Assembly: GCA_002785995.1 (NCBI GenBank)
Contig: NHNV01000051.1
Span: 62,001 to 126,000 of the forward strand
DNA: 64,000 nucleotides
Source: Mycosphaerelloides madeirae
Lineage: Eukaryota; Ascomycota; Dothideomycetes; Mycosphaerellales; Mycosphaerellaceae
Direction of reading: 5' to 3'
Part shown: piece after piece, positions 1 through 10,000 of the stretch
Position numbering within the stretch: the stretch's first letter is position 1
Layout of the letters: each line of letters begins with the position of its first letter
Notes under the pieces: generated by a model
The model's input: the letters and a program-made list of their open reading frames with translations, nothing else
Told to the model about the DNA's origin: nothing
Database searches by the model: none
Translations under genes and position numbers: made by a program

Positions 1-1256
1 CATATCGCATCATACGGGCATAACGATATGCTCGGCAGCAAGACAGCAGCTCAGTACATTTCGTTCATGCAAGAGTTGAGAGCTATTACACAGCAAGGGA
101 CTCAACAAGCCGTCAAAGATTACGCAAGTGAGGAATCAATGGCGCCTTATGTCTTGACAATGGCAAAGGACTGCGAAGCCACTGACCACCGAGACAAATT
201 ATTTGCTTTCCATCACCTAGTGAGGCTTTGGAACAAGCCCGACTATGGTAAGTGCACTATGAGGATGCCATATCAGATTATTACTGATGTCCATTTCAGC
301 TATGTCCATCGATATGCTATACAAGTTGTTTGCAGTTCAATATTTGCAACGAATCGCGTACGCCATTTCCGAGTTTAGCTGTGACGAAGTCATTCTGTTC
401 CGGAGACAGATTGAATTCATATATACTGCCGGAATGTGCAACCAAAGACTTCGAGATCTACCTTCATGGGTACCTGACTGGTCAGTTCCCTGGCAGGCGC
501 GGCCTCTATGGCTAGGTTCAAACTGTTACAGCGCAGGAGGTACAGATATCAGAGAACTCACGCCCACAACGGAGATGGACAAGTCGGGCAACCCACGCTT
601 TCTACTGCAAGTCGATGTCAAGGTAAGTCTTGGTAGAGATTGACGCCGGTATCCGCAGCTGAACCTTTGTCTAGAAAATCGACAGAGTGATGGTTGCAGG
701 CCCCGAAGCTTTACAGGTCTCACGGAGCGGCGCAAAAGCTTTACCAGACGCCTTGAGAGCATGGCTCTTCCAGTCCATGTCGCTGCTGCACCTGCACAGG
801 AATCGTCCCAACCCATATGGCGAGCAAGGAGCCGCTATTGCCCGCACCATCACCGCAGAACAAGACCAAGACGGAGGGAAGCTCACAGTCGAAGAAGCAG
901 TGAAGCGCCACAATACCCTGCTAGAGGCCTTAAGGGATAACGAATCATCCACCCACCAACCAACCGAACACAAGTATGACCGCTTCTACTACTCGATTGC
1001 TAGTTTCTTGCGAGGCAGAGTGTTCTTCATCACGGAGAAGGGGTATTTCGGCCTCGCGCAGGAAGGCCTCGCTTGGGGGGATTCCATCATCGCCATTCGT
1101 GGTGCTCCAGTTCCTATTGTCGTCCGGCCAAGTGTGAGCACTGGACCACAAGCTCAGGAGTATCAGATGCTTTGCGAAGCCTTTGTGCTCGGGGTTATGG
1201 ACGGCGAGATCTGGTCCGATGACAGCATTCCCCGAGAGCGCATCTATCTGGTGTAG
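1..1256 (+). CDS. HET-domain (heterokaryon incompatibility-like) protein, C-terminal part
   Basis: Partial gene entering from the left edge and open in frame from base 1. Exons are 1-247, 300-622 and 675-1256, with GTAAGT donors at 248 and 623. The joined protein has the layout typical of the region downstream of a HET domain: an RDKLFAFHHLVRLW block (DR.FAL.GL in the family), a DWSVPWQ block after the first intron, and a C-terminal GYFGLAQEGLAWGDSI segment followed by a VMDGEIW tail. HET-domain proteins mediate non-self recognition and cell death after hyphal fusion; many paralogues have no known role. The N-terminal HET domain itself would lie outside the window, so assignment rests on the C-terminal pattern. 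The stop is TAG at 1254-1256. Confidence 0.75.
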
Positions 1257-1579
1257 GTCATGCTTCTCCGAATGTAAGCTGGACTTTGGCCAGAACCGCC
1301 TATCGACGGCATTGTGTCTTCCGGGCCGCACCTGCAGGGAGTGCAGAAATGACAAGTGCAGCTCTTGGCACCTCGTCGTTGCTTCTCCGGTGCCATCATC
1401 AGCATCTCGAAGTCAACTTTTATCACGAGCATCTCAGTCAGCGGACTCATATCAGACATCTAGTAATAGTTGTTGTTTGCGACTACTGACAATTGGAGAT
1501 TTGTATACTTCAGTACTGCAAGCTTGACTGCGCCTGCGACTTCATCCTTTCTGCCACGGCTCGAGCCAAAAACAACGAC
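1257..1579. other. Intergenic, 3' flank of HET gene and 5' flank of NmrA-like gene
   Basis: 323 bases between two same-strand genes. I see no additional gene, repeat or RNA. It should hold the HET gene's 3' UTR and the promoter of the next gene. Confidence 0.5.
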
Positions 1580-2541
1580 ATGACCACCATCTCCAAAGTC
1601 GTCCTCCTAGGAGCCGATGGCAAACTCGGTCCCTCAATTATGCACGCGCTCATCGCCAATGGCTTCAACGTCACAGTCCTGAAGCGCAAATCCTCCAAAT
1701 CACCCACATCCTACCCGAATCAAGTTACAGTCTCGGATGATTTCGGCGTTGAAGAACTCACCTCGATCCTCCAAGGCAAAGACGCCGTCGTCGTAACCAT
1801 CAAAGGCAGCGAGACGGACCTGCAGAAGCGCATCGCGGATGCATGCGTGCGTGCTGGTGTGAAGCGTACGTTTCAATGGGCAAAAGACTCGGTCTAGCTT
1901 AAACTCACTTACCGATTGTTTCAACAGGTTTCATACCTGCGGATTTCGGCTCCGTTGACTCGGGTAGTCAATTGACGCAGGATCTCGTGCCGCTGTATCA
2001 ATCCAAGACGGAGTTACGCGAGTATCTCGTTCAGCTTTCAGAAAAACACCCTGATTTCACATGGACGAGTTTAGTCTGCGGCCACTTCTTCGACTGGAGC
2101 CTCGAATTCCTGCACATCTATCTCAATGACAAGAGGGCCGAAATCCTTGACGACGGCGAAACAAAATGGTCTGCATCCACACTCTCTCAAATCGGCGAAG
2201 CGACCGCGCAAATCCTCCGTCGCCCAGAAGTCACGAAGAACCGAATGCTCTACATCCAGAGTTTCTTGGTGTCGCAGAACCAGGTTATCGAGTCGTTTGA
2301 GCGGGCTACGGGGTCGAACTTCACGATTGTGCGCCACAAGGGAGATGAGTATCGGCATCGGGAGAAGAAGAAGGCTGATGCGGGTGATTTGGAGGCCGTC
2401 GAGAATTGTGTGTGGTATTTAGGTGCTGTGGATGCGAATTGGACGAGTAGGCCGGATTTTGCGATGAAGGAGTTGGGTTTGAGGGAGGAGGATTTGGATG
2501 GGGTTGTTAGCAGGACTGTGGCGAAGTTGCAGGGGAAGTGA
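1580..2541 (+). CDS. NmrA-like / isoflavone reductase-like NAD(P)-binding protein
   Basis: Two exons, 1580-1865 and 1928-2541 (intron with GTACGT donor and ACAG acceptor), give 299 aa. The N-terminus carries the Rossmann dinucleotide motif GADGKLG directly after a beta strand (KVVLL), as in the NmrA/PCBER atypical SDR family. The splice restores the conserved R-F-I-P-A-D-F-G motif (GVKRFIPADFG), which marks this family and sets the exon junction. Family members include NmrA redox sensors and phenylpropanoid or secondary-metabolite reductases; the substrate cannot be told from the sequence. The ATG at 1580 is chosen because it starts just before the Rossmann strand, although the frame is open further upstream. 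The neighbouring HET gene gives no functional context. Confidence 0.85.
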
Positions 2542-2896
2542 GGGTAGAAGGTTGACATCGATGAGTGTCGTGCTCCTGTGTGGTGCTTCGATATCAACAA
2601 CAGAGTCACCTATCATAGCAATACAAACCCACTCCTGGTCAACAGATTCAAATCTCTGATCTCCGACGTTCTGAGGTACTTTTTGACCATGTCCCAAGGA
2701 AGTAGCGGTCTTGGCAGCGAGTATCTACGACATCATGAAGCGTCTGAACGTGCTGCGGGTCTACGCTGTGCACCTATATCTCCACTTCCGTCGGCTCACT
2801 GATTTGGACAGAGGTTCAATCGACAATTTGACGGCCATCGTAGCATTAGTTGTCCAGGAAACAGAAAGGTATCTCACGCACTCATAGCCAAAAATC
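2542..2896. other. Convergent intergenic region
   Basis: Short space between the 3' ends of the NmrA-like gene (+) and the Ras-like gene (-). Apart from the pyrimidine-rich tract continuing from the RSR1 3' end, nothing is visible. Confidence 0.5.
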
Positions 2897-3769
2897 TCAT
2901 AATATCGTGCACCTACTCCCCCTATCATAATCCTCCCTCCTCTCTCTCCCTCCTCCCTCCCTCTCCCTCTCCCTCTTTTTCCTCCTCCTCTTTCCCGCCT
3001 CCCGATCCCCCTCCGACCTCGCCACCTTCACTAAATCCTTCCGAATGATCTGCCTACAAACATCCACAAACACCTCGTTTATATTCGTCGCCCTCCTTGC
3101 ACTCGTCTCATAATACGGGATATTGCCCCAGCTCTGGGAGAGCTGAAAGGCTTTGGCGCGGGAGACGGCGCGGTCTTCTTCGAGGTCGGATTTATTGCCT
3201 ACGAGCACGATGGGGAAGGTTGGGTCGTTTTTGGCGCGGACGATTTGTTCGCGCAGTTCGACGAGTTCGCGGAGGGAGGAGGAGGAGGTTATGCTAAAGA
3301 CTAGGAGGAAGCCTTGGCCGAGGCGGAGGTACATGTCCCTTGGATTGTTAGTGGAGTGGATTCTCGTGTTCAATTTTGAAGGAATACCTCATCGCAGCTG
3401 TGAAAGTTAGTGATATCTTCAAGCCAATGTTTGAGAAGCATAACTTACTGAATTGTTCTGTTCCTGCGGTGTCCATGATTTCGAGTACCACATGTCTGCC
3501 CTGTACAAATCTCTCAGTCCAATTCCATACTCTGTTAAACACTTCAAATTCTCTTACATCAACGTCGATGTGTTTCCTATACGAATCTTCAATGGTGGGA
3601 TCGTAGCGCTCGACAAAAACTCCCTGGACGAATTGCACTGCCATCATCAGCACCAACAGCTATTACGTTTCAAACTTGTTTGCATACTCGTCAAACAACT
3701 CTTTCCCACACCACCAGAGCCAAGAACGGCAATGTGGTATTCGCGCTGATATCCTGAACGGCCTGACAT
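2897..3769 (-). CDS. RSR1: Ras-family small GTPase, RSR1/BUD1/Krev-1 (Rap1-like)
   Basis: Five exons (minus strand): 3688-3769, 3558-3637, 3449-3500, 3388-3397 and 2897-3338, giving 221 aa. The P-loop is GSGGVGKS; the effector loop is YDPTIEDSYRK, identical in type to Rap1; switch II reads DTAGTEQF, with Thr where Ras has Gln61, which marks the Rap/Rsr1 branch. The NKSD and ETSA nucleotide-binding motifs are present. The C-terminus is a long Arg/Lys/Glu-rich stretch ending in the CaaX box CTIL, where Leu predicts geranylgeranylation. Rsr1/Krev-1 acts at the plasma membrane in polarity-site selection and hyphal growth, upstream of Cdc42. Odd points: a 10-nt exon (3388-3397) and a 57-nt intron (3501-3557) with no in-frame stop. 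The coding of the basic tail lies in a CT-rich low-complexity tract on the plus strand. Confidence 0.92.
2925..3000. repeat. CT-rich low-complexity tract
   Basis: Plus-strand runs of ctccct and ctcttt units, overlapping the 3' coding end of the RSR1-like gene. On the coding strand it specifies the Arg/Glu/Gly-rich region before the CaaX box. It is prone to length variation. Confidence 0.6.
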
Positions 3770-5325
3770 GACGCCCGAATCCGCCAATCAACAGCGATGT
3801 CCCCGCATGTACCGTGCTTTGTACCCAAATGTAATGCTTCCTCTTGTGCAAAATGATATATTGGAGGGCCCAGTGCTTCAGCTGTTGTTGAGAGAACAGG
3901 AGGAGAGGAAGAGGGAAGAGGAGGGAAGCAAGCCGACGACCTCGCGTGGGACAGGAGAGTCCATTCAGGGAGTCGCGTGCAGGACTCGCTGCCAGACGTT
4001 GACAAGCAAGGCCTGTTGAGGTGGATGGTGTTCAGGTCGCACGGCGTGGAGACGGAATGGCGCAGGAGGATGATAGGTCGCAAAACGGGGAACGAATGGG
4101 AAGGGGAGTGAGGAGTAAGATGAGGAAGTGTCTGTCGGTAGTGGTAGTGGTAGGTAGTGGTAGGTAGTGGGAGTAGTAGAATAGTAGTGGTGGTAGATCT
4201 AGCGCTCTGGGCAATCCAGACGCTTCGGTTCCATTATTGCAGGACTCTGGAGAGGCATTATTGAGTTAGCAGTAGAGTAGAGGCCCTGAACCACGTCGAG
4301 ACTTTTTCCCAGTCCGCACTCTGCAGTGGGCCGGCCGTCTAGGTTGTTGACTAGTCAGTGCTTGTCAGACCGGCGTTGTGCACTGCATCTCTGTTCGTCT
4401 GGGTCAGGCTGAACGCCGCTCCACCGCGCAAGTCGGACGCACAGCTGAAAGGGGGACTCCCAGCCAAGTTGCCGGGTAATTCTCTGGCTACGTTCGCGGC
4501 GATTCGCGGCGATTCGCTGGAGGCGCGAGCTATCGGGGGAGGAGTGCGTCTTGCGAACGCAGCAGTGGACGAAAGCCGATCGGAACGAAAGCCACGCGTG
4601 GGAGGCAGATGCAGGCGGGTGACGGAGCCAGCCCAGTGTCCAGTGCACTGGGTCCGTCCTTGCTTCGTACGGTTCACATCTCCTCCGCCTCCTGTCATGG
4701 ACATGCAGCGTTCGCTGTCAATACTCTCGCCCACGTATCAGTATCAAGGGAGGCTTTGTGCAGAACTCTCTTCCTGGATAGCGAGGTTGATCCAATGGCA
4801 GAATACCGCAGCGTATCGGTACGGCATACGGTAGTGGACGGCAACCAGTGATGAAGAATACATACTGCATCGAGAAACCCGGAAGTGAATGCTCTTCGGC
4901 ATCTCTTCCCCGACAAGAGCCTTGGTGCTAAGGCATTCTAGGCCATGTATGCTCGGCGGGTACGGCAAGGTCGACGATAGCTCGAAGGGCGGATGCAATG
5001 CAATGCTGCCGAGCGTAGAGTTGGCCAATAGTTTAATTCGCGGCGAAGTCATCGTGTCCAATGTCAGTCGCAGCACAGCATTTCATGCGCGGTGGTATCC
5101 TTATGCGTTGTCAGGCTGCATATGTGTATGCAGCGAAGAAGATCAGTGTCCCGTTCCATCGCCGTCATCAGCGGCAAGGCCGAAATGGAAGTTGTTTCGT
5201 TCAACTTTTGGTTGAGTTTGTGTACGTAAGCACAAGCGCCAAGCATCGCGGTTGTTCTTCCCTCTTGACTTCGCCTGCCACGTACTACGACAACTTTACT
5301 CCATCAATTGGAGTCGATGTGCTGA
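3770..5325. other. Long divergent intergenic region with GTAGTGG microsatellite
   Basis: 1.56 kb between the start codons of RSR1 (-) and EMC1 (+); it should contain both promoters and 5' UTRs. A degenerate (ggtagtgg)n repeat lies at about 4130-4195. Several open frames exist, but none shows a protein pattern I recognise and they overlap one another on both strands, so I call no gene. Confidence 0.5.
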
Positions 5326-8168
5326 ATGATGCATATCGCCTTGCTTGGGGCTGTAGCGCTGCTGCTGCGCTTCTCTGCCGCCGTCTTCGCCGACGAGGCA
5401 TATGCCACCGACTATCACTACGCCCTGATCGGAACTCCCACGGAGGAAAACACCTTCCTGCATCAACCCACTACCGCCTCGCGCGCTTCTCTCCTATACA
5501 CCCTCTCCGAAGAAGGAATCCTCGCCGCCGTCAATCCCAGAGATGGTTCGCTCGTCTGGCGGCAGGTGTTGCTGCCCAATGCCACCGCGTCGAATGCGGG
5601 CTTCCTTCGAGCTGGCCACGAACAGGATGTCGTTGTCTGCGGTATCGACAGCCGAGTTGCAGCATGGAGCGCTGCAGATGGCAGGCTAGCCTGGACGCAC
5701 GACTTCGATGGCCAAATCGCCGACCTGGAAATTCTGGAGCTCGCAGACAGCAGAGAAACGCCAGGCGCTAAGGATGCCGTCCTCCTCTCTACTGGTGACC
5801 GCCCTGCCATTCAGCGTCTCAATGGCGCTTCTGGATCTGTCAAGTGGACTCACAACATCGACAGTGGAGACGTGCCGTATCAGGTCTCGGCCTCGGATAC
5901 CGAGGTTTTTGGCATTTTCCTGCATAAGTCCATGCTGGGAAATATCAAAATCAAAGTCATATCTCTGGACTCGATTACTGGCCGCAAGAATGACGAGTAC
6001 ACCTTGAGCTCTGACAACGAGCTTGCGTCAGCCGATACAATCGTATCGGTTGGCGCCAATTCGGCATCGCCAATAATTGCCTGGACTGATGCTGCGCATT
6101 CCGTGTTGAAAGTGAACATTATTGGCACCAAACCAATTGCTTCCTTTAATATCGACAAGCACAATGGGCATGCGGTCACGAATGTTCGCCTCCATGCACC
6201 TTTCCACACGAACTCGCTGGCCCATTTCCTTGTGCATTACGAGACGGATGACTCCCATTGGGGAGAAGTCTTCCACGTCAACCTCAAAAAAAGCCAGATC
6301 GACAAAGCTTACTCTCTCCCGAAGGTCAGCGGCCGAGGAGCCTTCTCGACGAGCACATTGGATGCCAATGTATACTTCACCAGAATCACGCCCGAAGAGG
6401 TGATGACCGTCTCATCGGTGTCGCACGGCGCCTTGGGAAGATGGACACTCGATGGCTTCGGGGTTGTCGCCGCCCAGGGTGAGGACATCGAGCCCGTACA
6501 TGCCGTGGCTGAGGTTTCGATCAAGCAAGATGCTGTCTCTGCCATGCGCTCCGCCGTCTTGCTGTCGACTGGCGATTGGGTACTCGTTAGAAACGGTACA
6601 ACAGTCTGGAACAGACCGGAGAGCTTGGCGAGCACAGTCTCAGCGGCTTTTGCAGTGCCCGCAGAAGTCGAGGCATTTGCACACGACCTCGAGATCGAGG
6701 CCCACAGTAATCCCGTCGCAGCCTATATCCACCGCATCAAGCGACATATGCAGGATCTGCAACAACTGCCTCGTGTCCTGAAGGAGCTTCCGCAACGCAT
6801 ACAGAATGGCTTCTTGGGTACCACTGCCGACAGTGGCTTGACCAAGGATGTTTTCGGCTTTCACCAAATCATTGCATGCGCTACGAGAAAGGGACGCGTT
6901 GTTGCGCTGGACGCTGGGAACCCTAGCAGCATTCTATGGAGCAGACAGGCCGTGGCCCTGAAAGCCGGAGAGGTTTGGAATTCTACAATCAAATCAACCT
7001 CGGGAGGAATCCTCGTCATTGGCGATGGGCTGCAAGACGTGAAGCTGAATGCGTCAACTGGTGCTGACTCCCTGCTTCCGACCATGGCCGACGCCGAGGT
7101 TACTCCTCTAGGAAGCGTGCAATATACCATGCGCAACGGCGAATTCGAAGCACACAAGGTCGGCAGTGCGGCAGCTGGCGCTCTATGGCATTTCGTTCCT
7201 TCACAAGACGAGCGTGTCCTCAGCCTCGTACCTAGGCCTGTGAACGATCCAGTGGCATCCATTGGAAAAGTGCTTGGAGACCGCAGGGTGCTCTACAAGT
7301 ACCTCAGCCCGAATCTGGCTCTTCTTGCAACTGCCAACGATGTTTCCAAGACCGCGGCCTTCTACGTTCTCGACACCGTCACTGGAAACACGTTGTTTGC
7401 GGATGTCCATCACGATGTCGATCTCAATGCACCCATTCCTTCCATAATGTCGGAGAATTGGTTCGCATACTCTTACACTTCCGAATCATCCGATGACATC
7501 CCCAAAGGCCACCATCTGGTCGTTGGGGAGATGTTCGAGTCGCTGGTACCAAATGACCGAGGCCCTCTGAGTGGTAAAGTGAACTCATCGAGCCTGCAAG
7601 CTGCCGCCGAACCTTTCGTACTCCTCAAGTCGTATCAGATTCCCGAGCCGATCTCAAAACTCGCAGTCACACGCACACGACAGGGAATTACGTCTCGGCA
7701 ATTATTGGCTGTCCTGGCCGATTCGAGCTCGATAGTAGGTATTCCATACCCTGTACTGGATCCACGACGACCAGCTGGCAGAGATCCGACGAAATTGGAG
7801 CAGAGTGAAGGGCTCATGAGATACGCTGCGACGATCGATTTCGATCCCAAATGGCTCTTGAACCACCAGCGGGAACTCGCAGGTATCCAGGACGTTGTGA
7901 CTAGTCCTGCTTTGATTGAGAGTACCAGCTTGATCTTTGCATATGGGCTGGACGTCTTCGGTACTCGGATCAGCCCTTCGTTCAGCTTCGACATCTTGGG
8001 GAAAGACTTCAACAAGTTTCAGATGCTAGCGACAGTCGCCGCATTGGCTGTAGCGACCTTTGTTGTTGCCCCTCTGGTATGTGCTGCAAGTGTATACGTT
8101 TGAATTGTGCTAATCAAGATCAACAGGTTACTCGCAAACAAGTCAATGCTAGATGGCAATTCGCGTAG
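5326..8168 (+). CDS. EMC1: ER membrane protein complex subunit 1
   Basis: Two exons, 5326-8076 and 8127-8168, give 930 aa. A hydrophobic N-terminus (residues 2-20, ending AVFADEA) looks like a signal peptide. It is followed by PQQ/beta-propeller-like repeats with the tell-tale DGSLVWRQ and GSVKWTH motifs. The C-terminal third carries the EMC1 (DUF1620) block DPRRPAGRDPTKLEQSEGL and the YGLDVF region. A single membrane span (about 897-917) precedes a short cytosolic tail, TRKQVNARWQFA, which is completed only by the last, 13-codon exon. EMC1 is the large luminal scaffold of the EMC insertase, which inserts tail-anchored and multi-pass proteins. Total length and layout match fungal EMC1. A second ATG follows immediately at 5329. 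Confidence 0.93.
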
Positions 8169-8707
8169 TCTTCTAGCAGCTTACGTTGAATTACTCCCAG
8201 GAGCCACTGACTCGACCCATCGCGATTTTTGACGCACTGGATTGATCAAAATCTGTCAGATGCAGTCTCTGTTCAGACCATCGAGAATTCACTGCTCACT
8301 CTCGCAATGTGAAGCAAAAGGGCATACTCTGTGCACCTCCTACGGAGCACGGCCGAGTCAACCTAACTCCGAGTATCTCACTCTTCGCGCTAGGCCTGTT
8401 TGAACCATTCGAGTATAGCTGAATGTTGCTCACAAGCAGGCTAGCAGGAATTCACGGCACCGCGTAGAGGAAGACGACACAGCGTTTGTAATCTGCCTGC
8501 TTTCCATAGCACGCAAAAAACTTCGAGACATCGAAGCTTCAACCCTGATGTCATTATTCGCAAGCTCCACTCATTAAATCCGAGGAGGTAGGTGGGATGG
8601 TGCCCAAAGAAACTGATATATAACATAGGCTGTCCCTGGTCCTGATCACAAGGGTCAGTTGAAGATATTATCACAACGAACCACAACAGCATTCACAGAA
8701 ATCCATC
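8169..8707. other. Intergenic between EMC1 and SDR
   Basis: 539 bases between same-strand genes. It holds a TATA-like element near 8617 but no additional gene that I can support. Confidence 0.5.
8617..8623 (+). promoter_or_regulatory. TATA-box-like element upstream of SDR gene
   Basis: The string tatataa lies 85 nt before the ATG at 8708, a plausible core-promoter distance in a filamentous fungus. The transcription start is unknown. Confidence 0.3.
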
Positions 8708-9547
8708 ATGGCAGATCAGCAGAAATACACCAACAAGCTCAAGGGCGACAAAGTCCTCGTCATTGGCGGCTCAGCAGGTATGTCACTCACACTCGTTTCA
8801 ATCCCGAGTCCATGTGCTAACATTCCATCAGGAATCGGATTCGGTGTCGCAGAAGCCTGCTTGGAGAACGGCTGCAAGGTGACCATCTCAAGCTCCAACC
8901 CGACCCGCATTCGATCCACCATCACCAAACTACAAAAGGCCTACCCCTCCCACGCCGCCAACATCACCGGCCACGCCTGCGACCTCTCCGACCAAACCAA
9001 CCTTTCAGCCAACATCGAAGCCCTCTTCGAAAAGGTCGGCTCAGGTATCGACCACGTCATTTTCACAGCCGGAGACTCCCTCTCCGTCCTGCCCATCGCA
9101 GACCTAGAAATGCCACTCCTCCTAAAAGCCGGCACAATCCGCTTCTTCGCCCCCCTCTTCGTCGCCAAATTTGCACCCAAATACATGACTCCCGGCCCCA
9201 AAAGCTCCATCATCCTCACAACCGGTGCTGTGAGCGAGCGCCCCCGACCCAATTGGTCTGTCATCAACTCTTTCGCTACAGGGCTGCAGGGTATGACGAG
9301 GGGGTTGGCATTGGATTTGAAGCCTGTGAGGGTTAATCTTGTGAGTCCGGGGGCGGTAGATACGGAGCTTTGGGCGGGGTTGAGTGAGGAGCAGAAGAAG
9401 GGGATGTTTGAGGCGTTGGAGAAGGAGTTGCCGGTGGGGAAGGTGGGGTGTGTGGAGGATGTGGCGGAGAGTTACTTGTATTTGATGAGGGATCGGAATG
9501 TTACGGGGGCAATGGTTAGTACTAGTGGGGGCCATCTGTTGGTTTAG
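8708..9547 (+). CDS. Short-chain dehydrogenase/reductase with atypical active site
   Basis: Exons 8708-8777 and 8832-9547 give 261 aa. The 54-nt intron (GTATGT donor, gtgctaac branch site, TCAG acceptor) interrupts the cofactor loop; splicing restores GGSAGIGFG, the SDR TGxxxGIG equivalent. The intron is a multiple of three and has no in-frame stop, so an unspliced message would still read through. Downstream features are classic: NITGHACDLSD (cofactor acid region), RVNLVSPGAVDTELW, and a C-terminal TGAMVSTSGG. The catalytic YxxxK is missing: the corresponding segment reads NWSVINSFATGLQGMTRG, with no Tyr or Lys at the expected spacing. It may therefore be a non-classical oxidoreductase or a binding protein. 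The substrate is unknown. Confidence 0.88.
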   Translation: MADQQKYTNKLKGDKVLVIGGSAGMSLTLVSIPSPCANIPSGIGFGVAEACLENGCKVTISSSNPTRIRSTITKLQKAYPSHAANITGHACDLSDQTNLSANIEALFEKVGSGIDHVIFTAGDSLSVLPIADLEMPLLLKAGTIRFFAPLFVAKFAPKYMTPGPKSSIILTTGAVSERPRPNWSVINSFATGLQGMTRGLALDLKPVRVNLVSPGAVDTELWAGLSEEQKKGMFEALEKELPVGKVGCVEDVAESYLYLMRDRNVTGAMVSTSGGHLLV

Positions 9548-10000
9548 ATGAGAATGGATATCGACAGTGGGTGGTCGGTAGCAGACTGAGGATAGGCAGA
9601 CAAGATAGGACTGGCGTTGGTAGAGGATGAAATATTGTCTTTATAGAGGTTGATTCTAGCATTAATAGGACACGGTAGAAGGCCATGGGTCCACTTACCA
9701 GACATTGCATTTGGCCTGCGATAATAGGTGACCACGAGCTTGCAAAGTCATGAAGGAACGTTGCACGAGGAGGGAGAAGGAGGGTATGTGTGGGCAAGAG
9801 TGGAGCACCTCACGCGACCCCCGCCTCGAAATTATACCTCCAACCAGGCACACTCCATATTCCACCGCACCGCAAGCTGTCCTCACAACCGCCACCTCCA
9901 CCACCGCACACACCACAATTAACACCGCCCTCGAGCATCTCCATCCACCTCCGCCCCACCCACTCTATCCTCGAAGCAGCGAATCCTCGAAGCAGCAAAC
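9548..10000. other. Intergenic between SDR and SND1
   Basis: 453 bases, rich in CA/CC near the SND1 start, consistent with a promoter and 5' UTR. Two copies of tcgaagcagc stand close together just before the SND1 ATG (about 9971-9994). No other gene is evident. Confidence 0.5.

Noticed and set aside
4358..4834. Plus-strand frame of 158 codons in the RSR1-EMC1 intergenic region
   Set aside because: Overlapped by long frames on the other strand, atypical composition, and no motif; GC-rich sequence produces such frames by chance.
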